Assembly (NCBI GenBank): GCA_031732875.1
Contig: JAVMKL010000269.1
Coordinates: forward strand, 1 to 15,140
DNA length: 15,140 bases
DNA from: JAVMKJ01 sp031732875
GTDB lineage: Bacteria > Pseudomonadota > Gammaproteobacteria > Competibacterales > Competibacteraceae
Reading direction: 5' to 3'
Made by a program: the position numbers and the translations under genes. The notes beneath the pieces are model-generated. The model was given only the letters and a program-made list of their open reading frames with translations. It did no database searches and was not told the DNA's origin. Positions 1 to 5,537 of the stretch are shown here, in pieces. The stretch's first letter is position 1; the number at the start of each line of letters is the position of its first letter.

Positions 1-42
1 CAGCCAAAAATTGTGATATTATACAATATGTTCTGAATGACC

Positions 43-495
43 TTAAAAGGGCTGGAAGTGCGCGTAAAGGTCCACACCCGTGTAGCGTCCCCCCGGCGCG
101 CCCCCGATGATCTCGACGAGCGCGAAATGGAGATGGTCGCGCATTGTCTTTCCCAAACGGTCTCCCCTGTTGATCCGTTGGCCGGCGCTAAAAGTTGGGC
201 CACCCGTGATGTGCGTATAGAAGCCGCCCATTTTGTCGTTGTCGGACCGCATGAAGAGTTGGGCCCCGTACACCTTACTGCTATCTTTCGAAGGGGTGTG
301 CGGTTGGAATTTGGTGATGTGGCCCGAGAACGCAGCCAAGACCTCCGTGCCTTCCGCGACCCCTAGGTCCATTCCGTACTGGATATACCAGTCCGGCCCC
401 CCATGACCTCCCGAATTGGGGCCACCGAGTCCCCCTTTCCACCCGGAACGGAAGGGGCTGGACAGTTCGATGGTGAACGAGGCTCCGTTTGCCAT
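43..495 (-). CDS. M23/LytM-like peptidase domain protein, one zinc ligand missing
   Basis: The 150-residue product is essentially one LytM/M23 (lysostaphin-type) fold, the family that cuts peptidoglycan cross-bridges. Seen: a QYGMDLG segment at residues 39-45 followed by GTEVLAAFSG, the usual core strand; FYTHI with His95; and DHLHF with His121 and His123, the HxH motif. In active members the first motif is HxxxD; here the His position is Gln39 (codon CAG) while Asp43 is kept. The protein may therefore be inactive or a binding relic. The ATG at 495 is chosen because GAAGGAG lies 7 bases upstream; an ATG at 501 is too close to it. There is no signal peptide or membrane segment. It lies downstream of the hicAB pair and a possible attC site, consistent with an integron cassette. 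Family call is firm; activity is doubtful. Confidence 0.75.
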   Translation of the reverse strand: MANGASFTIELSSPFRSGWKGGLGGPNSGGHGGPDWYIQYGMDLGVAEGTEVLAAFSGHITKFQPHTPSKDSSKVYGAQLFMRSDNDKMGGFYTHITGGPTFSAGQRINRGDRLGKTMRDHLHFALVEIIGGAPGGRYTGVDLYAHFQPF

Positions 496-586
496 GGTCA
501 TTCTCCTTCTACGAGAGGGGCAGCTGCGCGCCCGACCTCGTAAGGGCCAGGCGACGAACTCCAAGTGCGACAAGTACCTTTCCTTT

Positions 587-684
587 GCCGAACGATCCCG
601 CTAAAACGGCGCCTGCCACGCGCGAACTTGCAAGTAGAGATGAATGCCCGTGGCGGGGCTCGCTTTTGAGCGGGCCTGTTAGGC
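587..684 (-). repeat. Possible degenerate integron attC site
   Basis: A 98-bp imperfect palindrome lies between hicB and the M23-like gene. Read on the minus strand it begins GCCTAAC (a good RYYYAAC box) and ends GTTCGGC, which keeps GTT but departs from GTTRRRY by one base. Inside these, CCCGCT near one end mirrors AGCGGG near the other, and GCCACG mirrors CGTGGC further in, so a single strand would fold into the long hairpin typical of attC. It starts about 50 bases after the hicB stop, where a cassette recombination site is expected. The right-hand box in this orientation is imperfect, so it may be decayed. Confidence 0.5.
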
Positions 685-736
685 TCTGTTCTTTGCTTCC
701 CGATAGGGAACACGGGCCTAGCCCATTTGCGTACCA

Positions 737-949
737 CTATGCATACATGAGTCGACGGCCTTTCGGTTCGGGAATCAAATCACCAAACTCTTCGGCGGTG
801 TCCAACCAAAGTTGGATTGCTTTTTTGGCATTCGCTAGTGCAGATTCGTAGGTTGCGCCGTGAGCCATGCACCCTGGAAGCTCAGGAACATCCGCCAAAT
901 AGGCTTGATCTTCGTCGCTCCAAAAAATAATGGTCTCATACTTGAACAT
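737..949 (-). CDS. hicB: HicB-family antitoxin
   Basis: The 70-residue protein matches the short HicB antitoxin fold: an N-terminal strand (YETIIFWSDEDQAYLADVPE), the hallmark ELPGCMAHG, then an amphipathic helix (YESALANAKKAIQLWLDTA). HicB binds and neutralises HicA and in many systems also represses the operon. There is no long C-terminal DNA-binding extension, so repression would need the short form or another factor. The start is the ATG at 949, with GGAG 7 bases upstream; a TTG one codon earlier is less likely. The ATG shares its A with the TGA stop of hicA (TGATG), so the two genes are translationally coupled, toxin first, as is usual for hicAB. Confidence 0.88.
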   Translation of the reverse strand: MFKYETIIFWSDEDQAYLADVPELPGCMAHGATYESALANAKKAIQLWLDTAEEFGDLIPEPKGRRLMYA

Positions 950-1203
950 CAATCTTCTCCCGCGAGGCGATATTTTATAAGTATGGTACGAACCTGCCGT
1001 ACTTGATAAGGCTTTGCCTTTCCGTCATCCTCTTGCAAGTTAATTTTCTCTACTATGCCCTCCTTCCTAAACACATGATGACTGCTCCTTGTTCTTTCCT
1101 GAAACCCTAGCTTCTTTAGCAGCTCGCATAAATCATCGAAATTGATATTCGCATCAGATGCTCCTCGCAGTATCTTGAGCACTAGCTTGTCAAACTTACT
1201 CAT
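949..1203 (-). CDS. hicA: HicA-family mRNA interferase toxin
   Basis: The 84-residue product resembles HicA, a small double-stranded-RNA-binding-fold ribonuclease that cleaves mRNA when not bound by HicB. Visible features are an N-terminal helix pair (FDKLVLKIL, FDDLCELLKKLGF), the conserved SSHHVF stretch whose first His (residue 42) corresponds to the catalytic His of the family, and a basic C-terminal part (KAKPYQVRQVRTILIKYRL). At 84 residues it is longer than the roughly 60-residue classic HicA, with a 15-20 residue N-terminal extension. The ATG at 1203 is used because upstream sequence quickly runs into G/A-rich low-complexity DNA and a transposase remnant; its Shine-Dalgarno is weak. 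It overlaps hicB by one base. A toxin-antitoxin pair in a cassette cluster is typical of integron stabilisation. Confidence 0.85.
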   Translation of the reverse strand: MSKFDKLVLKILRGASDANINFDDLCELLKKLGFQERTRSSHHVFRKEGIVEKINLQEDDGKAKPYQVRQVRTILIKYRLAGED

Positions 1204-1204
1204 G

Positions 1205-1462
1205 TCATTGCGTCTCGGTGAAAGGCGGAAAAGGGTACTGACCCCTTTTCCCCCCTTTTCCCCCTGACCCCTTTTCCCCCTTGAAATAGCTGCGGGCCGT
1301 GTCCGCATCGAGAAGCAAGGCGTCGGCCATGTCGGTTGCCGTCCGACCCTGGCCCAACAGGATAACCGCATTGATCCGATAGGCCTCGCGCACGTCCCGC
1401 ATGCGGCGGTGCGCCGCCCGCAGTTCGGCTAGTTCTCGGCTGTCGAGGCGATAGTCCTTCAT
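1205..1462 (-). pseudogene. Truncated IS630-type transposase, N-terminal HTH only
   Basis: About 61 codons (1280-1462) encode a helix-turn-helix N-terminus like that of IS630/Tc1-mariner-type transposases: REAYRINAVILLGQG, then TATDMADALLLDADTARSYFK, the usual recognition-helix region. After the last Lys the reading frame runs into G/A-rich low-complexity DNA coding GEKGSGGKGGKRG and then stops. The DDE catalytic domain is absent, so this is a remnant, not an active transposase. An ATG at 1462 is the likely original start. It sits between the lysozyme gene and hicA, where a cassette junction would be expected; the insertion or its decay may have removed an attC site. Family assignment rests on pattern memory of the N-terminal domain. 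Confidence 0.6.
1239..1280. repeat. Tandem TGACCCC-TTTT-C-run repeat
   Basis: Two copies of TGACCCC-TTTT-C(5-6) start at 1239 and 1265, a 26-bp period, with a further TTTT-C5 unit between them. On the minus strand this reads as GGGGTCAG next to runs of GGGGAAAA. It ends the transposase remnant and lies just upstream of hicA. Confidence 0.7.
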
Positions 1463-1544
1463 GGGCGAGGAGCTTACCAGAAAAATCCGCCGGTTACCTC
1501 GGGCTCCTCAGCCGAAATCTCGTATGTGAGAGGTATAGGCGAAT

Positions 1545-1600
1545 CCAATTTTACTCTGACCCCAATTATTCAACCCCAATCTACCACGCTGACCCCATTG
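1545..1600. repeat. Pair of GGGGTCAG-containing repeats
   Basis: Two more TGACCCC copies (GGGGTCA on the minus strand) occur at 1557 and 1590. They are separated by AT-richer sequence that includes a CAACCCCAAT stretch. Together with the copies at 1239 and 1265 this makes four within 360 bp, clustered around the transposase remnant. The 1463-1620 interval holds no gene; these repeats are all that is recognisable in it. Confidence 0.5.
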
Positions 1601-1620
1601 ATTCGTGTCCGCATCTCGTC

Positions 1621-2616
1621 TCAGCTCAACTTTCGAGTGGCCACTAACGGCGAGTATAAATTGGAATTGGCATTCATCTGCTGGCACCCGGGCACGGCGT
1701 TGTAGAACGTCTCCCGGCAGGCGGCCTCGGCACCGGGAACTTGATTCCACATGATCACCAACTGGTTCGGTGAGGTGTAGGTGTAGCGGCCAATGTTGTC
1801 CGCACGTATCGGCGGGCCACTAACGTTGGACGGTCTTGTTTTGGTGTACTGGACGACACCGTCGGGAGCGAAGAAATAGTAATACGTGTTGCCGTCCCAG
1901 ACCTTCCACCAGCCGTTCAGCCAGTTCGGGCCGACAGAAGGTGCCGGCTCCCCGGGCGGCGGCTTGAAGGGGCCGTTGGGTGGCGGCAGCTTGTTCGGGT
2001 CGGCCCCGCTCGCCATGATCGCCGCCGCGTTCAGCAGCAGCACCCGGTGGCCCTCGTTCTTTTGCCCGTCCCAGCCCGGCACCCTGCACTCCGCCGCGGC
2101 CGTGACGAAGTCGCCCGCCCTGATGGCGTTGCACATCTTGGGCGCGCCCCGAAGCCGAAGGCCATAGTTCCAGCTCATCAGGGCGGCCTGTGCCTGCGCG
2201 GGGATCGCCGCGAAGTTAGGGAACTCCTGCCCCCTCGAGGCCCAGTAGCCGAGCAGTTTGTTCCGGAGGTCTGACAGCATCTCCTCGCGGATCATTTGGA
2301 GCGGTGACGCGTCTCGGTAGGCGCTGAACAAATTGCCCTGGGTCCGGGGCAGATCATTGACCCGGCGGTACTCCTGCAGCATCTCTTCGGGGCTCGCGGG
2401 TCGGCCGGTCGCCTTGACTGTGAATATGCGCCGCACGTCGGGGCTGGCGGCTTCGTTCTCACTGAAAAGAGCGTGGCCCACCCCGACGGTCACGTCCTTA
2501 TTCGGATTCTTGAGAGGCCAGTTATTGTACATAAACGGCGTGTCGCCCTCGTGAGCGATGGTAAAGTTGACTACATACTCAAAGGCCGTAGCGGACATTC
2601 CCAGCGGTGGCGGCAT
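1621..2616 (-). CDS. GH24-like lysozyme with extra C-terminal domain
   Basis: The 331-residue protein has an N-terminal lysozyme domain (about 1-195) and a distinct C-terminal module (about 225-331) joined by a proline-rich linker (LPPPNGPFKPPPGEPAP). In the first domain, HEGD with Glu23 and DVTVGVGH (residues 41-48) match the catalytic Glu and the TIGYGH-like loop of phage-type GH24 muramidases; AQAALMSWNYG and the AIRAGDF segment match the following helices. The family hydrolyses the MurNAc-GlcNAc bond of peptidoglycan. The C-terminal part (WWKVWDGNTYYYFFAPDGVVQ) is rich in aromatic strands; I do not recognise it, and wall or sugar binding is a guess. No signal peptide is seen. The ATG at 2616 has GGAGG 8 bases upstream, preferred over a TTG five codons earlier. 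Its leader starts directly after the attC at 2647. Confidence 0.72.
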   Translation of the reverse strand: MPPPLGMSATAFEYVVNFTIAHEGDTPFMYNNWPLKNPNKDVTVGVGHALFSENEAASPDVRRIFTVKATGRPASPEEMLQEYRRVNDLPRTQGNLFSAYRDASPLQMIREEMLSDLRNKLLGYWASRGQEFPNFAAIPAQAQAALMSWNYGLRLRGAPKMCNAIRAGDFVTAAAECRVPGWDGQKNEGHRVLLLNAAAIMASGADPNKLPPPNGPFKPPPGEPAPSVGPNWLNGWWKVWDGNTYYYFFAPDGVVQYTKTRPSNVSGPPIRADNIGRYTYTSPNQLVIMWNQVPGAEAACRETFYNAVPGCQQMNANSNLYSPLVATRKLS

Positions 2617-2646
2617 CGCGATAACCTCCAAATAAGAACTTGAGAA

Positions 2647-2730
2647 GCCTAACGCCCGAGCTGATCGGCGGCCAACGGGCGGCTGCGCAGCGGCCGGGTG
2701 TTGGACGTCCGGTCGAGCGACATGTTGGGC
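2647..2730 (-). repeat. Integron attC recombination site
   Basis: Read on the minus strand, this 84-bp site starts with GCCCAAC (RYYYAAC) and ends with GTTAGGC (GTTRRRY), the two outer core boxes of an attC. The intervening sequence is an imperfect palindrome: GACCGG and CCGATC form inner arms, and CCAAC with GTTGG pair nearer the centre. It begins 3 bases after the stop of the lectin gene, and the lysozyme ribosome-binding site follows 13-18 bases after its end. That is exactly the layout of one cassette (gene plus attC) followed by the next. No integrase gene is visible in the window. Confidence 0.82.
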
Positions 2731-2733
2731 GTC

Positions 2734-3534
2734 TTACAGGCCTTTCACGTCCCAAATCTGCTGAACAGGGCCATTACAGTCCCATACCTGTACCTTGGCA
2801 CCATTGCTGTGCTGATCGGGCGCGTGCACATCCAGACATTTTCCAGCTCCACTTCTTAGAACCCTACGTCTGCCATCCCAGTCCCATGTTTGTTGCGGAG
2901 AACCGTTGCAGTCCCAAACTTGCACCTTAGCTCCATTATTCCGCTGATCTGGAGCATGCACGTCAAGGCATTTTCCTACACCACTCTTTATAGCCCGGCC
3001 AGCGAACGCCCATGTCTGCTGTATCGTGCCGTTGCAGTCCCACACTTGCACTCTGGCACCATTGTTGTGCTGATCGGGCGCATGCACATCGAGACACTTC
3101 CCCACGCCACTCCTGAACTGAATAGGATGAGTGGTGATACCGTCACCGCAAACAGGCTCTACAGACGAAATTCTGTCGTTCCATTCATCGCCAACATATT
3201 GAATGGCACTGGCAAAGGTCCTACGCGCTCCCGCAAAATCACGGTGCTCCCAGACTCTAAGCGCACAGCCTGATGAGCATGCAATCGAAGAAATCTTGTC
3301 GTTCCATTCGTCGCCAACATACTTGCGGTTCAAACCAACGGGAATTTCTCGCCGTCTTCCATTAAAGCTTTCGTGTTCATAGTAAAAGCAACCCTCGAAT
3401 GGAACATCCGGGCCTGCAGACGTTCCAATCGCTGGTTCTTGTGCACGACTCCGTACCGGACTAAATGCCGTGATCGTGAGAATGGCTATTGCACCACCAA
3501 TAAACAGCTGAGCCATAAGACTTTCGTTCTTCAT
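2734..3534 (-). CDS. Secreted beta/gamma-crystallin plus ricin-B lectin protein
   Basis: The 266-residue protein starts with a signal peptide (basic start, hydrophobic core about 8-26, likely cleavage after SRA at 31). Next come two Greek-key beta/gamma-crystallin motifs (about 46-86 and 91-126), each ending in WND[KR]ISS, which fits the calcium-binding signature [ND][ND]xx[ST]S. The C-terminal half is a ricin-B type beta-trefoil of three near-identical repeats (about 138-178, 181-219, 225-263), each with GKCLDVHAPDQ, QVWDCNG and a QxW motif (172-175, 214-217, 258-261). Such trefoils bind galactose-like sugars. The expected role is an exported glycan-binding protein; no catalytic domain is seen. 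The ATG at 3534 has AAAGGAG 7 bases upstream. The high identity between the three repeats suggests recent duplication. An attC follows the stop within 3 bases. Confidence 0.82.
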   Translation of the reverse strand: MKNESLMAQLFIGGAIAILTITAFSPVRSRAQEPAIGTSAGPDVPFEGCFYYEHESFNGRRREIPVGLNRKYVGDEWNDKISSIACSSGCALRVWEHRDFAGARRTFASAIQYVGDEWNDRISSVEPVCGDGITTHPIQFRSGVGKCLDVHAPDQHNNGARVQVWDCNGTIQQTWAFAGRAIKSGVGKCLDVHAPDQRNNGAKVQVWDCNGSPQQTWDWDGRRRVLRSGAGKCLDVHAPDQHSNGAKVQVWDCNGPVQQIWDVKGL

Positions 3535-3588
3535 GAGGGAGCTCCTTTGGTTACGTGGTCTTGGAGGGGGCGTGCGGGAGCTTGCGAC

Positions 3589-3746
3589 GCCCAACGGGGC
3601 GGCGGATGAGCCGCGCAGGGTGGGAAAGCCGCAGGCTTTGCCGCCCGGAGTCGGCTCGATCCGCTGGTTGTGCGGCGCGAAGCGCCCTACAACCAGCGGA
3701 TGCCATCCGCCGCCCCGTTGTCGCGGGCGCGAAGCGCCCGCGACAA
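3589..3746. repeat. Nested inverted-repeat (cruciform) element, possible decayed attC edge
   Basis: A perfect 16-bp inverted repeat (3592-3607 with 3705-3720) encloses two hairpins. Arm 1 has GAGCCG/CGGCTC at 3608-3613/3652-3657 and a long inner stem 3618-3630/3634-3646 with loop GCA. Arm 2 has an 11-bp stem 3661-3671/3689-3699 topped by GGCGC-GAA-GCGCC. A further perfect 13-bp stem with a GAA loop (3718-3730/3734-3746) overlaps the end. No T-run follows, so it is not a standard terminator. GCCCAAC at 3589-3595 equals an attC outer box for a minus-strand cassette that would begin just before the lectin gene, but no matching GTTRRRY box was found on the far side. Confidence 0.75.
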
Positions 3747-4354
3747 CAAGTGATTATACGGTTTCCGCTTATCATACAGCCCTTCGGAGAGAGCTACAGG
3801 TTGACGGCGTCCCCGACATGGATGCGGATATCAATAAATTCTTACAACACATTGATTGTAAAGCAACGTAATGAGTCGGTATCCACGTCTCAAGCGTCGG
3901 CTATCCGTTCGATCCGGGGTGATAAGCGGTTTCCGTTTATCTTGCGGCCGCTCCCGTAACGGGGTTGTTTCTTTCGCCTCCATTCGGGGCCTGCAATCTC
4001 GCTATCCCGTCGCTCCATTCCCCCCGCTTGCGGCGTGCGCCCGACGGCTCGTTCGCCGGTCCGGCCCGGGGCGAGTTCCCGATGATCGCCGCGATCCCGT
4101 TGCACCTCGGCCCGATCTCATTACAGATCGTATTTTGAAATGACAGTATAGCTCGTGTTGGAATAGGATCAAGGCATGTGACCGGCGTTGCCCGATCTTT
4201 CGCCCCGGCCGGGCGGTTCGGGGCTATATACTTCGGGGCGCGCGGCCCGGCGTTCGCCCGGCACCGCGCCACCGCGCCGGAACAACGCACCACAACGCAA
4301 ACCTCACCGCCCGTCGCGCCGGGATCGGACGGGGCGATAACATCCGTGGACAGA
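3747..4354. other. Gene-poor stretch upstream of ychJ
   Basis: I see no convincing gene here. Open frames in it lack recognisable domains and ribosome-binding sites. It holds two similar short motifs, CGGTTTCCGCTTATC at 3759 and CGGTTTCCGTTTATC at 3927; the second lies in a near-palindrome (GATAAGCGG-TTT-CCGTTTATC with one G:T pair). The composition shifts from AT-richer (3750-3870) to very GC-rich (3990-4350). It probably marks the boundary between the cassette region and the ychJ side. Confidence 0.4.
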
Positions 4355-4852
4355 ATGAAGACCTCCGCACGTTGCCCCTGCGGCGCCGATCTGCCTTATG
4401 CCGCCTGCTGCGGCCGATTTCTGGACGGCGGTCGGCGCCCGGAGACGGCCGAAGCCCTGATGCGCTCGCGCTATGTAGCCCATGTCCTGGGCCGGGCGGA
4501 CTATAGCGCTCCTGTCTGATTTGTGGAGTCACCGTTTCGAACCACCCCGGCGCTTCGCGCCACCCCTCCTTATCCAAGGAGGGGAAATTCCACAACTGGA
4601 ATAGGAACGCTATATCTGTTGCGGACCTGGCATCCGGCCACCCGGCCCGCAACGATCGATCAGGAGGGTGAATTGGTGCATTGGCTGGGTTTGAAAGTGG
4701 TCCATGTTGCGGCGGGTGGTTCCGAGGACGCGCAGGGGATCGTGGAGTTTGTCGCCCGCTACAAAATCGCCGGTCGGGCGCACCGGCTGCGTGAAATCAG
4801 CCGGTTCGCGTGGGAAGACGGCCAGTGGTTCTATAGGGGTTTTAAGTTTTAA
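4355..4852 (+). pseudogene. ychJ: YchJ-family (SEC-C motif) gene split by a MITE
   Basis: The first part encodes CPCGADLPYAACCGRFLDGG, the Cys-rich SEC-C zinc motif, then PETAEALMRSRYVAHVLGRADY; the second part resumes with LLRTWHPATRP and ends FAWEDGQWFYRGF. Together these give a YchJ/UPF0225 protein of about 128 residues, near the usual family size. The halves are separated by a 109-bp miniature element plus a TA duplication (111 bp in all), so the frame is kept. The only in-frame stop inside is the TGA at 4517-4519; without readthrough the product ends after DYSAPV. A GTG at 4523 could restart translation but has no ribosome-binding site. The ATG at 4355 is chosen because it directly precedes the SEC-C motif. 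Function of the family is not established. Likely inactive here. Confidence 0.85.
4504..4612. mobile_element. 109-bp MITE with TA target-site duplication
   Basis: The ends TAGCG-TCCT are inverted repeats: over the first 30 bases, 21 match between the left end (4504 rightwards) and the reverse complement of the right end (4612 leftwards), including a shared TTGTGGA block. It is flanked by TA at 4502-4503 and 4613-4614, and removing the element plus one TA restores the ychJ reading frame exactly (GAC TAT CTG). Internal hairpins are GGCGC-TTC-GCGCC (4549-4561) and CCCCTCCTT-ATCC-AAGGAGGGG (4563-4584). It has no coding capacity. TA duplication points to mobilisation by an IS630/Tc1-mariner-type transposase. 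Confidence 0.88.
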
Positions 4853-4860
4853 GTTTTAAG
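4840..4860 (+). repeat. Three tandem TTTTAAG units at the ychJ stop
   Basis: Three perfect 7-bp copies start at 4840, 4847 and 4854. The ychJ stop codon TAA (4850-4852) lies in the second copy, so the last residues (FKF) are encoded by the repeat. Confidence 0.85.
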
Positions 4861-4987
4861 TTAAAAATCAAAATGTTATTGTTGAGTATTGTCCGGTTCT
4901 TCATTGGGAAGGCTATATTGGGACGTCGTGAAGGAATAGTCCGGCTTCAAGCCCGTACATGTAATAATATTGGGCATGTCCGATCAA

Positions 4988-5025
4988 CGAACCCCGGTTC
5001 GGGTTTGCAACGGTTTACAACGGTT
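4988..5025. promoter_or_regulatory. Possible operator upstream of the molybdenum hydroxylase operon
   Basis: An inverted repeat CGAACC-CC-GGTTCG (4988-5001) is followed by two direct CAACGGTT copies (5008 and 5018) spaced exactly 10 bp, one helical turn. They lie 50-90 bases before the first gene of the operon. No regulator gene is nearby and no clear sigma-70 promoter was found, although TATATT at 4914 could be a weak -10. This is a suggestion only. Confidence 0.22.
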
Positions 5026-5075
5026 GGATACCCGCCCCCTCGCCTCCGCTGCTCCGCCCTGAAGAGGAAACCGAC

Positions 5076-5534
5076 ATGATCGCGCTCGTCGTGAATGGCC
5101 AGAAGCACGAAGTCGACGCGCCCCCCGACACGCCGCTGTTGTGGGTGCTGCGCGACAACCTGGGACTCACCGGAACCAAATACGGCTGCGGCGTGGCGGT
5201 CTGCGGCGCCTGCACCGTCCTCGTCAACGGCAACGCGATGCGTTCCTGCGTGTTGCCGGTCTCGGCGGTCGCCGGCAGCCGGATCACCACCATCGAAACC
5301 ACCGACCACCGGATCGTCCAAACGCTGCAACAAGCGTGGGTCCAGCGGGAAGTATCCCAGTGCGGCTATTGCCAGCCGGGCCAGATTCTGAGCGCGGCGG
5401 CGCTGCTGGCCGGCAATCCAAAACCGACCGACGCCGACATCGACGCGGCGCTGTCCGGCAATCTGTGCCGCTGCGCCACCTATGGCCGGATTCGCGCCGC
5501 CGTCCACGACGCGGCCAAAACCCTGGGGGCCTGA
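5076..5534 (+). CDS. [2Fe-2S] subunit of a xanthine-oxidase-family molybdenum hydroxylase (IorA-like)
   Basis: This 152-residue protein is the small iron-sulfur subunit that passes electrons from the molybdenum site. The N-terminal plant-ferredoxin-like domain carries the first cluster on Cys38, Cys43, Cys46 and Cys58 (CGVAVCGACTV). The C-terminal four-helix domain binds the second on Cys96, Cys99, Cys131 and Cys133 (CGYCQPGQ and NLCRCATY). All eight ligands are present and the length is full. AGAGG lies 8 bases before the ATG. It has no signal of its own and is presumably co-exported with the Tat-bearing large subunit encoded 3 bases downstream. The two-subunit layout without a FAD subunit resembles isoquinoline 1-oxidoreductase (IorAB) and periplasmic aldehyde oxidoreductases that use cytochromes as acceptor. 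The substrate cannot be read from sequence. Confidence 0.92.
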   Translation: MIALVVNGQKHEVDAPPDTPLLWVLRDNLGLTGTKYGCGVAVCGACTVLVNGNAMRSCVLPVSAVAGSRITTIETTDHRIVQTLQQAWVQREVSQCGYCQPGQILSAAALLAGNPKPTDADIDAALSGNLCRCATYGRIRAAVHDAAKTLGA

Positions 5535-5537
5535 GCC

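Noticed and set aside
1..42. AT-rich left edge as part of a further cassette or attC.
   Set aside because: Only 42 bases follow the M23-like stop in the window, with no attC box; nothing can be said.
949..1371. A longer HicA starting near 1371.
   Set aside because: The extra 56 residues are encoded by the transposase remnant and G/A-rich repeat; the HicA fold begins at the ATG at 1203.
1204..1620. An attC for the lysozyme cassette.
   Set aside because: No RYYYAAC/GTTRRRY pair in the required orientation was found; GCCCAAC near 1352 lies inside the transposase remnant and has no partner.
3718..3746. Strong hairpin as an intrinsic terminator.
   Set aside because: No T-run on either side; it fits a palindromic repeat better.
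3871..4143. A 90-codon plus-strand frame in the gap before ychJ.
   Set aside because: Arg-rich composition, no domain and no convincing ribosome-binding site; also overlapped by an opposite-strand frame of the same poor quality.
4147..4170. TATAGC followed by TTGGAATAGGATC, resembling both MITE ends.
   Set aside because: Only short matches in a fused order; no inverted pair or duplication could be defined, so a solo relic cannot be claimed.
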